DNA from: Clostridium ganghwense
GTDB lineage: Bacteria; Bacillota; Clostridia; Clostridiales; Clostridiaceae
Assembly (NCBI RefSeq): GCF_026735165.1
Contig: NZ_JAPQES010000007.1
Coordinates: 186,001-250,000, forward strand
DNA: 64,000 nucleotides
Direction: 5' to 3'
The notes below the pieces were generated by a model. That model made no database searches and was not told the origin of the DNA. It was given only the letters and a program-made list of their open reading frames with translations. The position numbers and the translations under genes were made by a program. Shown one piece after another: positions 7,118 to 13,972 of this stretch (position 1 is its first letter; every line of letters begins with the position of its first letter).

Positions 7118-8347
7118 ATGTCAAACATAAAAAAGCGATTTTTAAATTTAATGATAGCTTTTATTTTTATGTTTTCTTTAGTAGGCTGTGGAGCTAATAA
7201 AAAAGAAGCTTCAAAAGAAAATGTAGAAAATAAAACTGTAGCAGTTGCTAAAGAAACTAATCAAGGAGCAACTTCTAAACCGGTATCAAATACTATAAAA
7301 GCAGATGTGAAAGTTCAAGGGAATCTTAAAGTTCACTATATAGACGTTGGTCAAGCAGATTCAATACTTATCCAACAAAATGGACATAACATGTTAATTG
7401 ATGCTGGAAACAATGCAGATAGTAATTTAGTAGTGAATTATCTTAAAAAGCAAGGCGTGTCAAAGTTAGACTATGTAATAGGTACGCATCCACATGAGGA
7501 TCATATCGGAGGACTTGATGTAGTTATCAATACTTTTGATATAGGTACAATCTATATGCCTAAAGCTACAAGTACTACTAAAACTTTTAAAGATGTAGTA
7601 ACAGCTATAAAAAATAAAGGTAAAAAAATGACTGTACCTAAGGTTGGAGATAACTTTAAAGTAGGAGATGCAGTATGTACAATACTAGCTCCAAATGGAA
7701 CAGAATATAAAGATGTAAATAACTATTCAATAGTTATAAAGCTTAAATTTGGTAATAACTCATTTATATTTACTGGAGATGCTGAAGATGTATCAGAAGG
7801 TGAAATTCTAAGAAAACAATTAGATATTAGTGCGGATGTTTTAAAAGTAGGACATCATGGTAGCCATTCATCAACAACAGATGCTTTCTTAGCTAAAGTA
7901 AATCCTAAGTATGCTATTGTAAGCGTAGGTAAAGGAAATGATTACGGACACCCACACAAGCCTACGATGGATAAGCTGAAAACTAAAGGCATTACAGTAT
8001 ATAGAACTGATGAAAGTGGTACTATAGTAGCTACATCTGATGGAACTAAAATTACTTTTGATAAAAAACCAGGTACTTATAATTACAACGGAACTGGAAC
8101 CTCAACTAAGAATAGTAGTAGTTCTACAGTAAAAAGCTCAACTTCAAATAAAACAGTTACTAAATCAACTCCTAAACCTACACCAAAACCATCAAAAAAT
8201 GTAGGCACAACAGTTTATGTAACTAAAACAGGTAAGAAGTATCATAGGGATGGCTGCCAATATCTACGAAAAAGCAAAATTCCTATTAGTTTAGATAAAG
8301 CTAAAGCAAGTTATGGACCATGCAGTAAATGTCACCCACCACAATAA
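7118..8347 (+). CDS. Lipoprotein with ComEC-like metallo-beta-lactamase domain and Cys-rich C-terminal tail
   Basis: A 409-residue exported lipoprotein: signal peptide with lipobox LVGC (Cys24), then a Thr/Ser-rich linker to residue ~65. Residues ~68-315 form a metallo-beta-lactamase domain of the ComEC/Rec2 C-terminal type (VHYIDVGQADSILI; HPHEDH with His124, His126, Asp128 and His129; VLKVGHHGS; GNDYGHPH). A low-complexity Ser/Thr/Pro/Lys stretch follows. The last ~45 residues (YHRDGCQYLRKSK ... GPCSKCHPP) form a small four-ligand motif that probably binds zinc. The related ComEC domain is thought to degrade the non-transported DNA strand, so a nuclease or phosphodiesterase outside the cell is plausible. 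Start ATG 7118, RBS GGGGGGGA. Confidence 0.85.
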   Translation: MSNIKKRFLNLMIAFIFMFSLVGCGANKKEASKENVENKTVAVAKETNQGATSKPVSNTIKADVKVQGNLKVHYIDVGQADSILIQQNGHNMLIDAGNNADSNLVVNYLKKQGVSKLDYVIGTHPHEDHIGGLDVVINTFDIGTIYMPKATSTTKTFKDVVTAIKNKGKKMTVPKVGDNFKVGDAVCTILAPNGTEYKDVNNYSIVIKLKFGNNSFIFTGDAEDVSEGEILRKQLDISADVLKVGHHGSHSSTTDAFLAKVNPKYAIVSVGKGNDYGHPHKPTMDKLKTKGITVYRTDESGTIVATSDGTKITFDKKPGTYNYNGTGTSTKNSSSSTVKSSTSNKTVTKSTPKPTPKPSKNVGTTVYVTKTGKKYHRDGCQYLRKSKIPISLDKAKASYGPCSKCHPPQ

Positions 8348-8364
8348 ATTTAAATATACAAATG

Positions 8365-8395
8365 AAGCCTTGGAGTATATCCAAGGCTTTTTTAT
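8365..8395 (+). terminator. Rho-independent terminator
   Basis: AAGCCTTGG (8365-8373) pairs with CCAAGGCTT (8381-8389), followed by TTTTT. It lies 18 bases after the lipoprotein stop codon. Confidence 0.9.
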
Positions 8396-8502
8396 AAAAA
8401 TATTTTAAATTTCAATGTGTTATAATTATGTAAATAATAGTTATAGAAGGTATAAAGTTAGACAATAAAATTCGTGACAGAATTAAAAAAGGAAGTGTGT
8501 TA

Positions 8503-8958
8503 ATGGATAAAAACAAGTTAGACATAAAAAAAGGTATTAAAATATTTAACTCAGACAATAGCTTTAAAGAAGGGATTGTAGTTGATGCAGGAACGAAAAC
8601 AGTTAAATATATAAAGAATTTTACAGATGAACAATATAAAGAGTATGTAGGAATTTCTGAAAAACTTCATGTTGAACCTGATGTAATGAAGGGTATTAAA
8701 ATATATGATGAACTTGAAGAATGGTTAACTAAAAATAATATTTCTAAGTATATGCAGGAGCAAATGGATAAAAAGTACGAAATAGAATTTGAACTAGAGA
8801 TAATGCAATGTGAGCCACAAAAAGAAGGTAATGTTGTTGCTTTAAATCCAAAGTATATAGACCTAAGAAGAAAACAAAAGGAACAAGAGAATATAGATAA
8901 GAAATTTGTAGAGAGTATTGTAGAAGCAATTAATAATGGGAAATTAACAGAAAAATAA
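8503..8958 (+). CDS. Hypothetical soluble protein, 151 residues
   Basis: Starts at ATG 8503 with GGAAGTG upstream. The product is soluble, highly charged and has no signal peptide or membrane segment. The N-terminal ~35 residues look like a small beta domain (KKGIKIFNSDNSFKEGIVVDAGTKTVKYI). The rest appears helical, with a Lys/Glu-rich C-terminus (RRKQKEQENIDKKFVESIVEAINNGKL). I do not recognise a family. It has its own TATAAT-like box near 8421 and its own terminators, so it is a single-gene unit between two exported proteins and is probably element cargo. Confidence 0.6.
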   Translation: MDKNKLDIKKGIKIFNSDNSFKEGIVVDAGTKTVKYIKNFTDEQYKEYVGISEKLHVEPDVMKGIKIYDELEEWLTKNNISKYMQEQMDKKYEIEFELEIMQCEPQKEGNVVALNPKYIDLRRKQKEQENIDKKFVESIVEAINNGKLTEK

Positions 8959-9001
8959 AAGATCAAGAAATCAAATCTTTTTATTTAACTATCATAAATT
9001 T

Positions 9002-9031
9002 AGCCTCAGGCATTACGCCTGGGGCTTTTTA
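9002..9031 (+). terminator. Rho-independent terminator
   Basis: AGCCTCAGGC (9002-9011) pairs with GCCTGGGGCT (9017-9026) with one G-T wobble, followed by TTTTT. A weaker hairpin (AAAGAT/ATCTTT) lies at about 8958-8982. The 3' half of this terminator begins a direct repeat found again at 11139. Confidence 0.9.
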
Positions 9032-9101
9032 AGGTGATTCTTAGTGACAAATATGAACTGTTATTCTAATTATTGACACATATTTAGATTTTATACTTTA
9101 A
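9017..9101 (+). repeat. Direct repeat, copy 1 (terminator arm plus ~60 bases)
   Basis: The stretch starts with CTGGGGCTTTTTAAGGTGAT and ends with the 20 bases TATTTAGATTTTATACTTTA, with a less conserved middle. The same order recurs at 11139-11226 on the same strand. The two copies flank the 604-residue secreted-protein gene. The remaining bases between 8959 and 9252 hold only this, the terminators and the promoter at 9194. Confidence 0.8.
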
Positions 9102-9193
9102 TTATAAACTATTATTCTAAGGATAAATTAGCCTGAGTTTTTTAGTGGAAAATTTGAGTTTGCTAGCATATAAATAGGATAAAATTATTCAGA

Positions 9194-9221
9194 TTTACAA
9201 TATAATTAAATAATGTATAAT
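9194..9221 (+). promoter_or_regulatory. SigA-type promoter of the 604-residue secreted protein gene
   Basis: TTTACA (9194-9199) and TATAAT (9216-9221) are 16 bases apart. Downstream, AATAGACAAATTCATA leads into GGGGGGAT. Spacing, flanking AATG before TATAAT, and the G-run ribosome binding site match the promoter at 7058. Confidence 0.65.
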
Positions 9222-9252
9222 AATAATAGACAAATTCATAGGGGGGATAGAA

Positions 9253-11067
9253 ATGATTTTATTTAAAAAAAGATTTAAAGTAATGATAAGTTTTTGTATG
9301 TTTTTCATGTTAATATTTTGTTGCAATTTTATTGTAGCTAGAGCTAATGAATTACCTCAAAGTAAGTTGGTTGGAGTAGATCATTTGCCTATAATTGAAG
9401 GAGATTCAGAAACATTTTATTTAAGAACTATATTTGATAAAGAAAGTGAAAAGTGTGATGTTCAGTATAGAATTTTTCTTAATAAAATAAATACAAATAA
9501 ATGGGATGAATTAACAAAAGGATATACAAATCCAGTTAATGCTGATAAAATTTATAAGTTTTGCTCCGATAAAAAATTTACCCAAGGTGAATATAAGCTA
9601 TCAGTTTGGGTAAAAAGATATGGTAAACAATGCAAAAATAATAAGTATGATACATATAGCATTACAACTTTAAAATGTTTAAATAAACAAAATGAACTTA
9701 AGCTAAATAAAGAACTAGGTATGGAACAAGAAACATTTATTATTGGTCAAAATATAACGATAAATAATATCAAGGGATTAGATAACAAGTATCTATATAA
9801 ATTAAATTATTATAATGTTTCTAGAAATGTTTGGAAGAGAAATTTTACCGGCTATTCTAAAAAAGTAAGTTGGGCTCCAGTTTCAGCAGGAGATTATATA
9901 CTTGAAATATTAGTAAAATCACCTAATTCAAAGAAACAATATGATGGTAAAAAATTAAAGTTAATAACTGTAAAAGAAAAGCCAACTGATGATAGCTTAA
10001 TAGCGTATAAAGATAGTTATATTTATTACGGAAATGCTGAAGATAACTATAAACTTTATAAGAAAAATATTAATGGAACTAAACAAGAAAAATTATGTGA
10101 TGATTCTATAAGTGGAGTTAATATCAAAGGTGAATGGATATACTATGTAAACGCATTTAATGATAAAGTGTATAAAATAACAAATGATGGAAAGCGGAAG
10201 CAAGAGGTATTTAGCGAAAGTGAAAAAGATATATGTAAGCAAAATAGTTTGATAGATTTTAAAATTCCTAATGATTTTGGAAATGAAGATATAATTATAA
10301 AAAATTGCTTTGATGAAAGTTTAAGTATTGAATTAGAAAATATATTTTATGATAGAAAAACACATAAAATAATAACATCAACAGTTTCGCCAATGAGATT
10401 AAAACCAGGATCAAGTAGTACAAAAAAAGAACTATATTTTGATTCTATGTGGAGTGATAAATATCTTTATTTAGGAAGTTCACTAAAAAACATTAAAGTC
10501 TGTTCAAATTATGATTTTAGTGAAACAAAGATAGATAATCCTAACTATTCTTATTTTAAAAATTTAATATCGTCAAAAGAGTTTATTAATCAAAAAATCT
10601 ATGAGGAAAATAGGAGAAAATATAGAGAGGAAGAACAACGCAAGAAAGAATTAAGAGAAGCTGAGGAAAAACGTAAGAAGGAGTTAAAAGAAAACAATTA
10701 TATTCCTATTAAAACAGGTATATACTTCTTTAAACCAAATGAAAGGTATATCGGCGAAACAACAGTAATAGTAGCAGATAGTATAGGAGATCCAGTTGCA
10801 AATATTACTGTTGTAAATCTTTCAGATAAAGAAATAGATGCATTTAAAATATCTTTTAAATGTTATGATGCATTTGATAAACCAGTAAATAAATTTTTAG
10901 ATAATAGTAATACTTTTTATGGTGTTGCTCAAAATATATCATTAAAAAGTGCTGAATTTGATGAATATATGTGGTCATTAAGTTTATATGATTTAACAAC
11001 TAAAATTAAGGACATAAAAGTATTAGAAGTACATTTTACCGATGGAACTACATGGAAAAGCAAATAA
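9253..11067 (+). CDS. Large secreted/surface protein with Y_Y_Y-like and DUF5050-like domains
   Basis: A 604-residue exported protein starting at ATG 9253 behind GGGGGGAT. Residues 1-~34 form a signal peptide ending near ARA. Residues ~40-245 hold two triple-tyrosine-like modules (YKLSVWVKRYGK; GDYILEILVKSPNSKKQYDGKK). Residues ~250-330 resemble the DUF5050 propeller-like repeat (YKDSYIYYGN ... YKLYKKNINGTKQEKL ... GEWIYYVN). Residues ~455-485 are a charged coiled coil (RRKYREEEQRKKELREAEEK), and the C-terminus resembles DUF5780 (ANITVVNLSDKEIDAFKISF). These assignments are from memory of motif patterns. Substrate-binding or surface-adhesion roles are possible. It is flanked by a direct repeat, which suggests it moves or duplicates as a unit. 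Confidence 0.65.
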   Translation: MILFKKRFKVMISFCMFFMLIFCCNFIVARANELPQSKLVGVDHLPIIEGDSETFYLRTIFDKESEKCDVQYRIFLNKINTNKWDELTKGYTNPVNADKIYKFCSDKKFTQGEYKLSVWVKRYGKQCKNNKYDTYSITTLKCLNKQNELKLNKELGMEQETFIIGQNITINNIKGLDNKYLYKLNYYNVSRNVWKRNFTGYSKKVSWAPVSAGDYILEILVKSPNSKKQYDGKKLKLITVKEKPTDDSLIAYKDSYIYYGNAEDNYKLYKKNINGTKQEKLCDDSISGVNIKGEWIYYVNAFNDKVYKITNDGKRKQEVFSESEKDICKQNSLIDFKIPNDFGNEDIIIKNCFDESLSIELENIFYDRKTHKIITSTVSPMRLKPGSSSTKKELYFDSMWSDKYLYLGSSLKNIKVCSNYDFSETKIDNPNYSYFKNLISSKEFINQKIYEENRRKYREEEQRKKELREAEEKRKKELKENNYIPIKTGIYFFKPNERYIGETTVIVADSIGDPVANITVVNLSDKEIDAFKISFKCYDAFDKPVNKFLDNSNTFYGVAQNISLKSAEFDEYMWSLSLYDLTTKIKDIKVLEVHFTDGTTWKSK

Positions 11068-11123
11068 TTATGATAAAGTTATGTTTTATATAATATGTAC
11101 AATTATTTATATATAAATAGTTC

Positions 11124-11153
11124 AAGCCCTAGACATAGTGTCTGGGGCTTTTT
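11124..11153 (+). terminator. Rho-independent terminator after the secreted protein gene
   Basis: AAGCCCTAGACA (11124-11135) pairs with TGTCTGGGGCTT (11139-11150) with one T-G wobble and a three-base loop, followed by TTT. It is the counterpart of the 9002 terminator. Confidence 0.85.
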
Positions 11154-11226
11154 AAGGTGATTCTTGTCAATAAATATGTGATAACAGCTATCTTAATTAT
11201 TGACATATATTTAGATTTTATACTTT
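11139..11226 (+). repeat. Direct repeat, copy 2
   Basis: It matches 9017-9101: CTGGGGCTTTTTAAGGTGAT at the start and TATTTAGATTTTATACTTTA at the end, with a diverged middle that is a few bases longer. The 318-base stretch 11068-11385 contains this repeat, the terminator and AT-rich DNA. An open frame of 74 codons here has no ribosome binding site and is not counted as a gene. Confidence 0.8.
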
Positions 11227-11400
11227 ATTTAATTGATATTAATATTAATATAGAACATATCAATAATGTAGCTACTATACATATAGCTATTCTAACAAAA
11301 GATTTCTTTGTGATAATTTCATCAGGGGTTAATTCTTTATATTTAAAGGAATTTTATACCACTTATAGAATACTTACATAAACTGGTGATGTGGGGTGAT

Positions 11401-11607
11401 GTGTTTGGGGTAAAGAATAGACTTAAAGAAATTAGGATGAGAGAGTATATGATGAAACAGAAGGAATTTGCAGAAATGCTGGGAATGAAAAAGAGTACTT
11501 ATAACACAATAGAACTGAATAAAGTTCAAGGAAATGCAGAGACTTTATTAACTATAGCTAAAGCACTTAATCGAAAGGTAGAAGATATATGGTACCTGGA
11601 AGATTAG
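11401..11607 (+). CDS. XRE-family (Cro/CI-type) HTH regulator, short
   Basis: A regulator of about 68 residues, essentially one helix-turn-helix domain: NRLKEIRMREYMMKQKEFAEMLGMKKSTYNTIELNKVQGNAETLLTIAKALNRKVEDIW, with the recognition helix at KSTYNTIE. The start is uncertain. GTG 11401 follows GGGGTGAT closely; GTG 11386 would add five residues. The C-terminal VEDIWYLED is typical of the small XRE regulators of clostridial mobile elements. It precedes the ParM/ParR pair, with a perfect palindrome in the 146-base gap, so it may control that operon; this is inferred from position. Confidence 0.8.
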   Translation: MFGVKNRLKEIRMREYMMKQKEFAEMLGMKKSTYNTIELNKVQGNAETLLTIAKALNRKVEDIWYLED

Positions 11608-11681
11608 GTGCTATTTTTTTATACAAAATAAAACTAATCTTAGGATTAAAAATATATTTTAGTATTTTATCCTAAATTTAG

Positions 11682-11700
11682 GAAACTTTCAGAAAGTTTC
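11682..11700. promoter_or_regulatory. Perfect inverted repeat upstream of parM-like gene
   Basis: GAAACTTTC (11682-11690) and GAAAGTTTC (11692-11700) are perfect inverted repeats around one A. No T-run follows, so it is not a terminator. It lies 53 bases before the parM-like start and next to imperfect copies of TCCTAA/TTAGGA (11641-11682). It could be the operator of the XRE regulator or the centromere or operator bound by the ParR-like protein. Confidence 0.6.
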
Positions 11701-11753
11701 TGCATAAGATATAACATAAAGAGCACTAACAGAGCAGAAAGGAGTAAGAATAC

Positions 11754-12641
11754 ATGTTAATTGGCATTGATTTAGGCAACTATGGAGTAAAAACATCTGA
11801 GAGAGTATCATTTTTGAGCAAAATTTCAGATGTTGAAAACTTCACAGGTGAAAATGAAGTTATATACGAAGGTAGAAAGCTCTATGTAGGTGAAGGAGAG
11901 TTTAGTACGGATTGGAATAAAAGTATGAAAGGAAGTACATTACCACTTCTATTTACTTCTCTTGCTAAAAGTTCTAAAGAAAATATATTTCAAGTTGTTT
12001 TAGGGCTTCCAATTCAGCAATACAAACAAAATAAAGAAAAATTTAAGGAACTAATAGAAGAGAATAGAGGGAAAACATTAATTATAGATGGCAAATCAAG
12101 AGATATTATTATAAGCAATATAGAGATCGCTCCAGAAGGGGCTAGTGCTTACTATAACTTATCTATAGAAAATAAGAAACTTATAGGAAATAAACCACTT
12201 ACTATAGTAGATATTGGTGGTAGAACTACAGATGTATGCTTGTTTAAAGATAAAAAAATAAAAGGTTTCAAGACGATTCCAGTTGGTATGTTAAATATTT
12301 ATACAGATATAGTTACAGAAGTTAATAGCAGATTCACTGAAAGTTTTAAATTAGAAGAAGGTGAAAGCATCCTAAAAGATGGATTGTTTTTATATGGTGA
12401 GCAACAAAATATGAGTTTTATAAAACCAATTTTACAAAGACATTTCAATTCTATATATAAAGAGTTGCAACTAAATTTTGAAATCTCAAAAGGTTATGTA
12501 TTGCTTACTGGAGGAGGTAGTTTAACTTTAAGGAGAGCATTTCAAAATAGACTTAAAAATTTAATAGTAAGTAATGATCCTGTTTATGATAATGTAATTG
12601 GATTTAAAAAGGTAGGTGAACAATTGTGGCTAGAAAAATAA
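11754..12641 (+). CDS. ParM/Alp-type actin-like plasmid segregation ATPase
   Basis: A 295-residue actin-fold ATPase expected to polymerise and move plasmid copies apart. The phosphate-1 motif is at the N-terminus (IGIDLGNYGVKT), the phosphate-2 motif is IVDIGGRTTDVCLF (around residue 150), and the adenosine motif is VLLTGGGSLTLRRAF (around residue 250). It is shorter than many ParM proteins (~320 residues) but complete across these motifs. It starts at ATG 11754 behind AAAGGAG. The ParR-like gene overlaps its last 16 bases, as usual in parMR operons. Its presence shows that the element has, or descends from, an autonomously replicating plasmid-like stage. Confidence 0.85.
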   Translation: MLIGIDLGNYGVKTSERVSFLSKISDVENFTGENEVIYEGRKLYVGEGEFSTDWNKSMKGSTLPLLFTSLAKSSKENIFQVVLGLPIQQYKQNKEKFKELIEENRGKTLIIDGKSRDIIISNIEIAPEGASAYYNLSIENKKLIGNKPLTIVDIGGRTTDVCLFKDKKIKGFKTIPVGMLNIYTDIVTEVNSRFTESFKLEEGESILKDGLFLYGEQQNMSFIKPILQRHFNSIYKELQLNFEISKGYVLLTGGGSLTLRRAFQNRLKNLIVSNDPVYDNVIGFKKVGEQLWLEK

Positions 12642-12817
12642 GTATAAGTTTTAAAGAAACTACTAAAGATTTGGAACTTTATCAGTTAATTATGTCTATG
12701 GAGGATAAAAGCTATGAAGTAAAACAAATTTTAAGAGAAGCTTTCAAAGCAGAAATCGGTCAAAAGAAGATATCTAAACAAGAAAAGAAAGAAGAAGTTA
12801 ATATTTTAGATTTTTAG
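12626..12817 (+). CDS. ParR-like small DNA-binding partner of ParM
   Basis: A 63-residue basic protein starting at GTG 12626, overlapping the end of the actin-like gene, with AGGTGAA just upstream. The N-terminal third (RKISISFKETTKDLELYQLIM) reads as the beta strand plus helix of a ribbon-helix-helix protein, followed by a helix (KSYEVKQILREAFKAEI). A lysine-rich linker and a short hydrophobic end (VNILDF) follow. Ending with a short motif that contacts the ParM filament is typical of ParR. Assignment rests on size, overlap and pattern rather than a strong family signature. Confidence 0.65.
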   Translation: MARKISISFKETTKDLELYQLIMSMEDKSYEVKQILREAFKAEIGQKKISKQEKKEEVNILDF

Positions 12818-12924
12818 ATTATCCTTTCATATCATGTTTACATTTCTTAAACTAAAGCTGAGATAGGTCCTATTCTGTTAGTGGTTGCAATTTTTCAATA
12901 ATTAAGTTAAATGGAGGGTATTGA

Positions 12925-13311
12925 ATGAATATTAATAAAGTTTTAGATATAAGCAAGTATGCAGAGCAAAGCAAAAAGGATTTTGCTACCGCTGCAGGAG
13001 CTATTGAAAAAATGTTTTCTTTTTTAACTGTTAAGGAATTTGAAACAATTAAGAATCTTTTAGAGTGTGGTCATGTAAATGAAGTGTATGATTTGATGGA
13101 TGCATTTTGGAAAGAAAAAGTTGCTGAAGAAATGTATCCACTACAAGTTTGGGATGGGGAATTAGTTGGCACTGTAAAAGCAAGATTAATTAAAAAAGTA
13201 ATGGAATTAGAGAGTAAAGAATTTTGGGTAGTTGAAACAGAACAAGGGGATGAATTAAAGCGTTGGATTCCTAAAAAAGATATAAAAAATAAGCCTAAGC
13301 ATGAAAGCTAG
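12925..13311 (+). CDS. Hypothetical soluble protein in plasmid-like module
   Basis: A 128-residue protein starting at ATG 12925 behind GGAGGG. The N-terminal ~70 residues look helical (KKDFATAAGAIEKMFSFLTVKEFETIKNLLECGHVNEVYDLMDAFW). The C-terminal half appears beta-rich (LQVWDGELVGTVKARLIKKVMELESKEFWVVETEQG) and ends in a lysine-rich tail. No membrane segment or catalytic motif. I do not recognise a family. It is co-directional with the ParMR pair upstream and the VirB2/VirB4-like genes downstream and may be an accessory factor for either. Confidence 0.6.
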   Translation: MNINKVLDISKYAEQSKKDFATAAGAIEKMFSFLTVKEFETIKNLLECGHVNEVYDLMDAFWKEKVAEEMYPLQVWDGELVGTVKARLIKKVMELESKEFWVVETEQGDELKRWIPKKDIKNKPKHES

Positions 13312-13326
13312 ACTTATCCTAAATTA

Positions 13327-13389
13327 TTATAAACTCATAGATATACCTAAACATACTGCTGAAAATAATAGCCATGCTCCAGCTGACAT
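13327..13389 (-). CDS. Possible 20-residue hydrophobic peptide, antisense in the gap
   Basis: On the minus strand an ATG at 13389 follows GGGAGTG with good spacing and encodes MSAGAWLLFSAVCLGISMSL, a single membrane helix. A TATACT box lies ~35 bases further upstream. It could be a small toxin-like or accessory membrane peptide, or chance. Confidence 0.25.
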   Translation of the reverse strand: MSAGAWLLFSAVCLGISMSL

Positions 13390-13463
13390 AATAATTCACT
13401 CCCGTATAAAAATTTATTCATAGTATAACCTAAATATAAAATATTATTCAGGAGGATTTTGTA

Positions 13464-13565
13464 ATGAAAGAATTTTTAAAGGTTATATTCTTCTTTTTAG
13501 CAGTCTATGGAACGGTTAAAATGTGGAAGCAAATATTTAAAGATATTAAGAGGGGGAATAAGTAA
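13464..13565 (+). CDS. 33-residue membrane peptide upstream of VirB2-like gene
   Basis: ATG 13464 lies eight bases after GGAGG and encodes a 33-residue peptide: one membrane helix (LKVIFFFLAVYGTVKMW) and a basic tail (KQIFKDIKRGNK). Its TAA stop overlaps the ATG of the VirB2-like gene by one base, and its last codons AGG-GGG-AAT supply that gene's ribosome binding site. This tight coupling argues that it is real. A small membrane subunit of the same secretion-type complex is a reasonable guess. No family recognised. Confidence 0.6.
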   Translation: MKEFLKVIFFFLAVYGTVKMWKQIFKDIKRGNK

Positions 13566-13972
13566 TGCTGACTTGTATAAATCTTTCTAAACCAAGAATA
13601 TTAGTTCAAGATAGAATAAATGAGGCTATATTCAATTATAAAATGATGAATACAAAACAACAGCAGCATATAAAAACTATTGTGAAGGTTACTGAGACTA
13701 CATTAACTATAACTTTAGTACTAAATGGAACAGCATATGCATCCGTTGGCGATAAAGTAATAGCTGCACTAAATCCATTATTAGATTTAGTGCAATCTCT
13801 AGGATACCCTTTAGCTGTATTATCTATGAGCGGTGGAGCTATAATCATGATGTTCAACAAAAGAATGGGAGTTAGAATAATAAAAGAAACAGGAATAGCT
13901 TACTTAGTTCTTCAATTTGTACCAGGTTTAATGAAGATATTAGCGGAAGTGGGGAGGGCTTTAAGGGCATGA
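13565..13972 (+). CDS. VirB2/TrbC-like pilin-type membrane protein
   Basis: This 135-residue protein has an N-terminal region ending in a hydrophobic signal-like segment with an Ala-X-Ala type site (TLTITLVLNGTAYASVGD). Two further hydrophobic segments follow, separated by a short basic loop: LVQSLGYPLAVLSMSGGAIIMMF, NKRMGVR, then TGIAYLVLQFVPGLMKILAEV. This is the layout of VirB2/TrbC pilin-like subunits of type IV secretion systems. Its stop overlaps the start of the VirB4-like ATPase gene by four bases (ATGA). VirB2 and VirB4 genes are often neighbours in conjugation loci, which supports the call. The family match is by pattern only. Confidence 0.65.
   Translation: MLTCINLSKPRILVQDRINEAIFNYKMMNTKQQQHIKTIVKVTETTLTITLVLNGTAYASVGDKVIAALNPLLDLVQSLGYPLAVLSMSGGAIIMMFNKRMGVRIIKETGIAYLVLQFVPGLMKILAEVGRALRA

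Noticed and set aside
9073-9099. TTGACA with TATACT inside the direct repeat as a promoter
   Set aside because: The spacing is only about 13 bases, too short for SigA, and the gene downstream has a better promoter at 9194.
11157-11381. 74-codon open frame on the + strand
   Set aside because: It lies within the second copy of the direct repeat, has no ribosome binding site and has the composition of AT-rich non-coding DNA.
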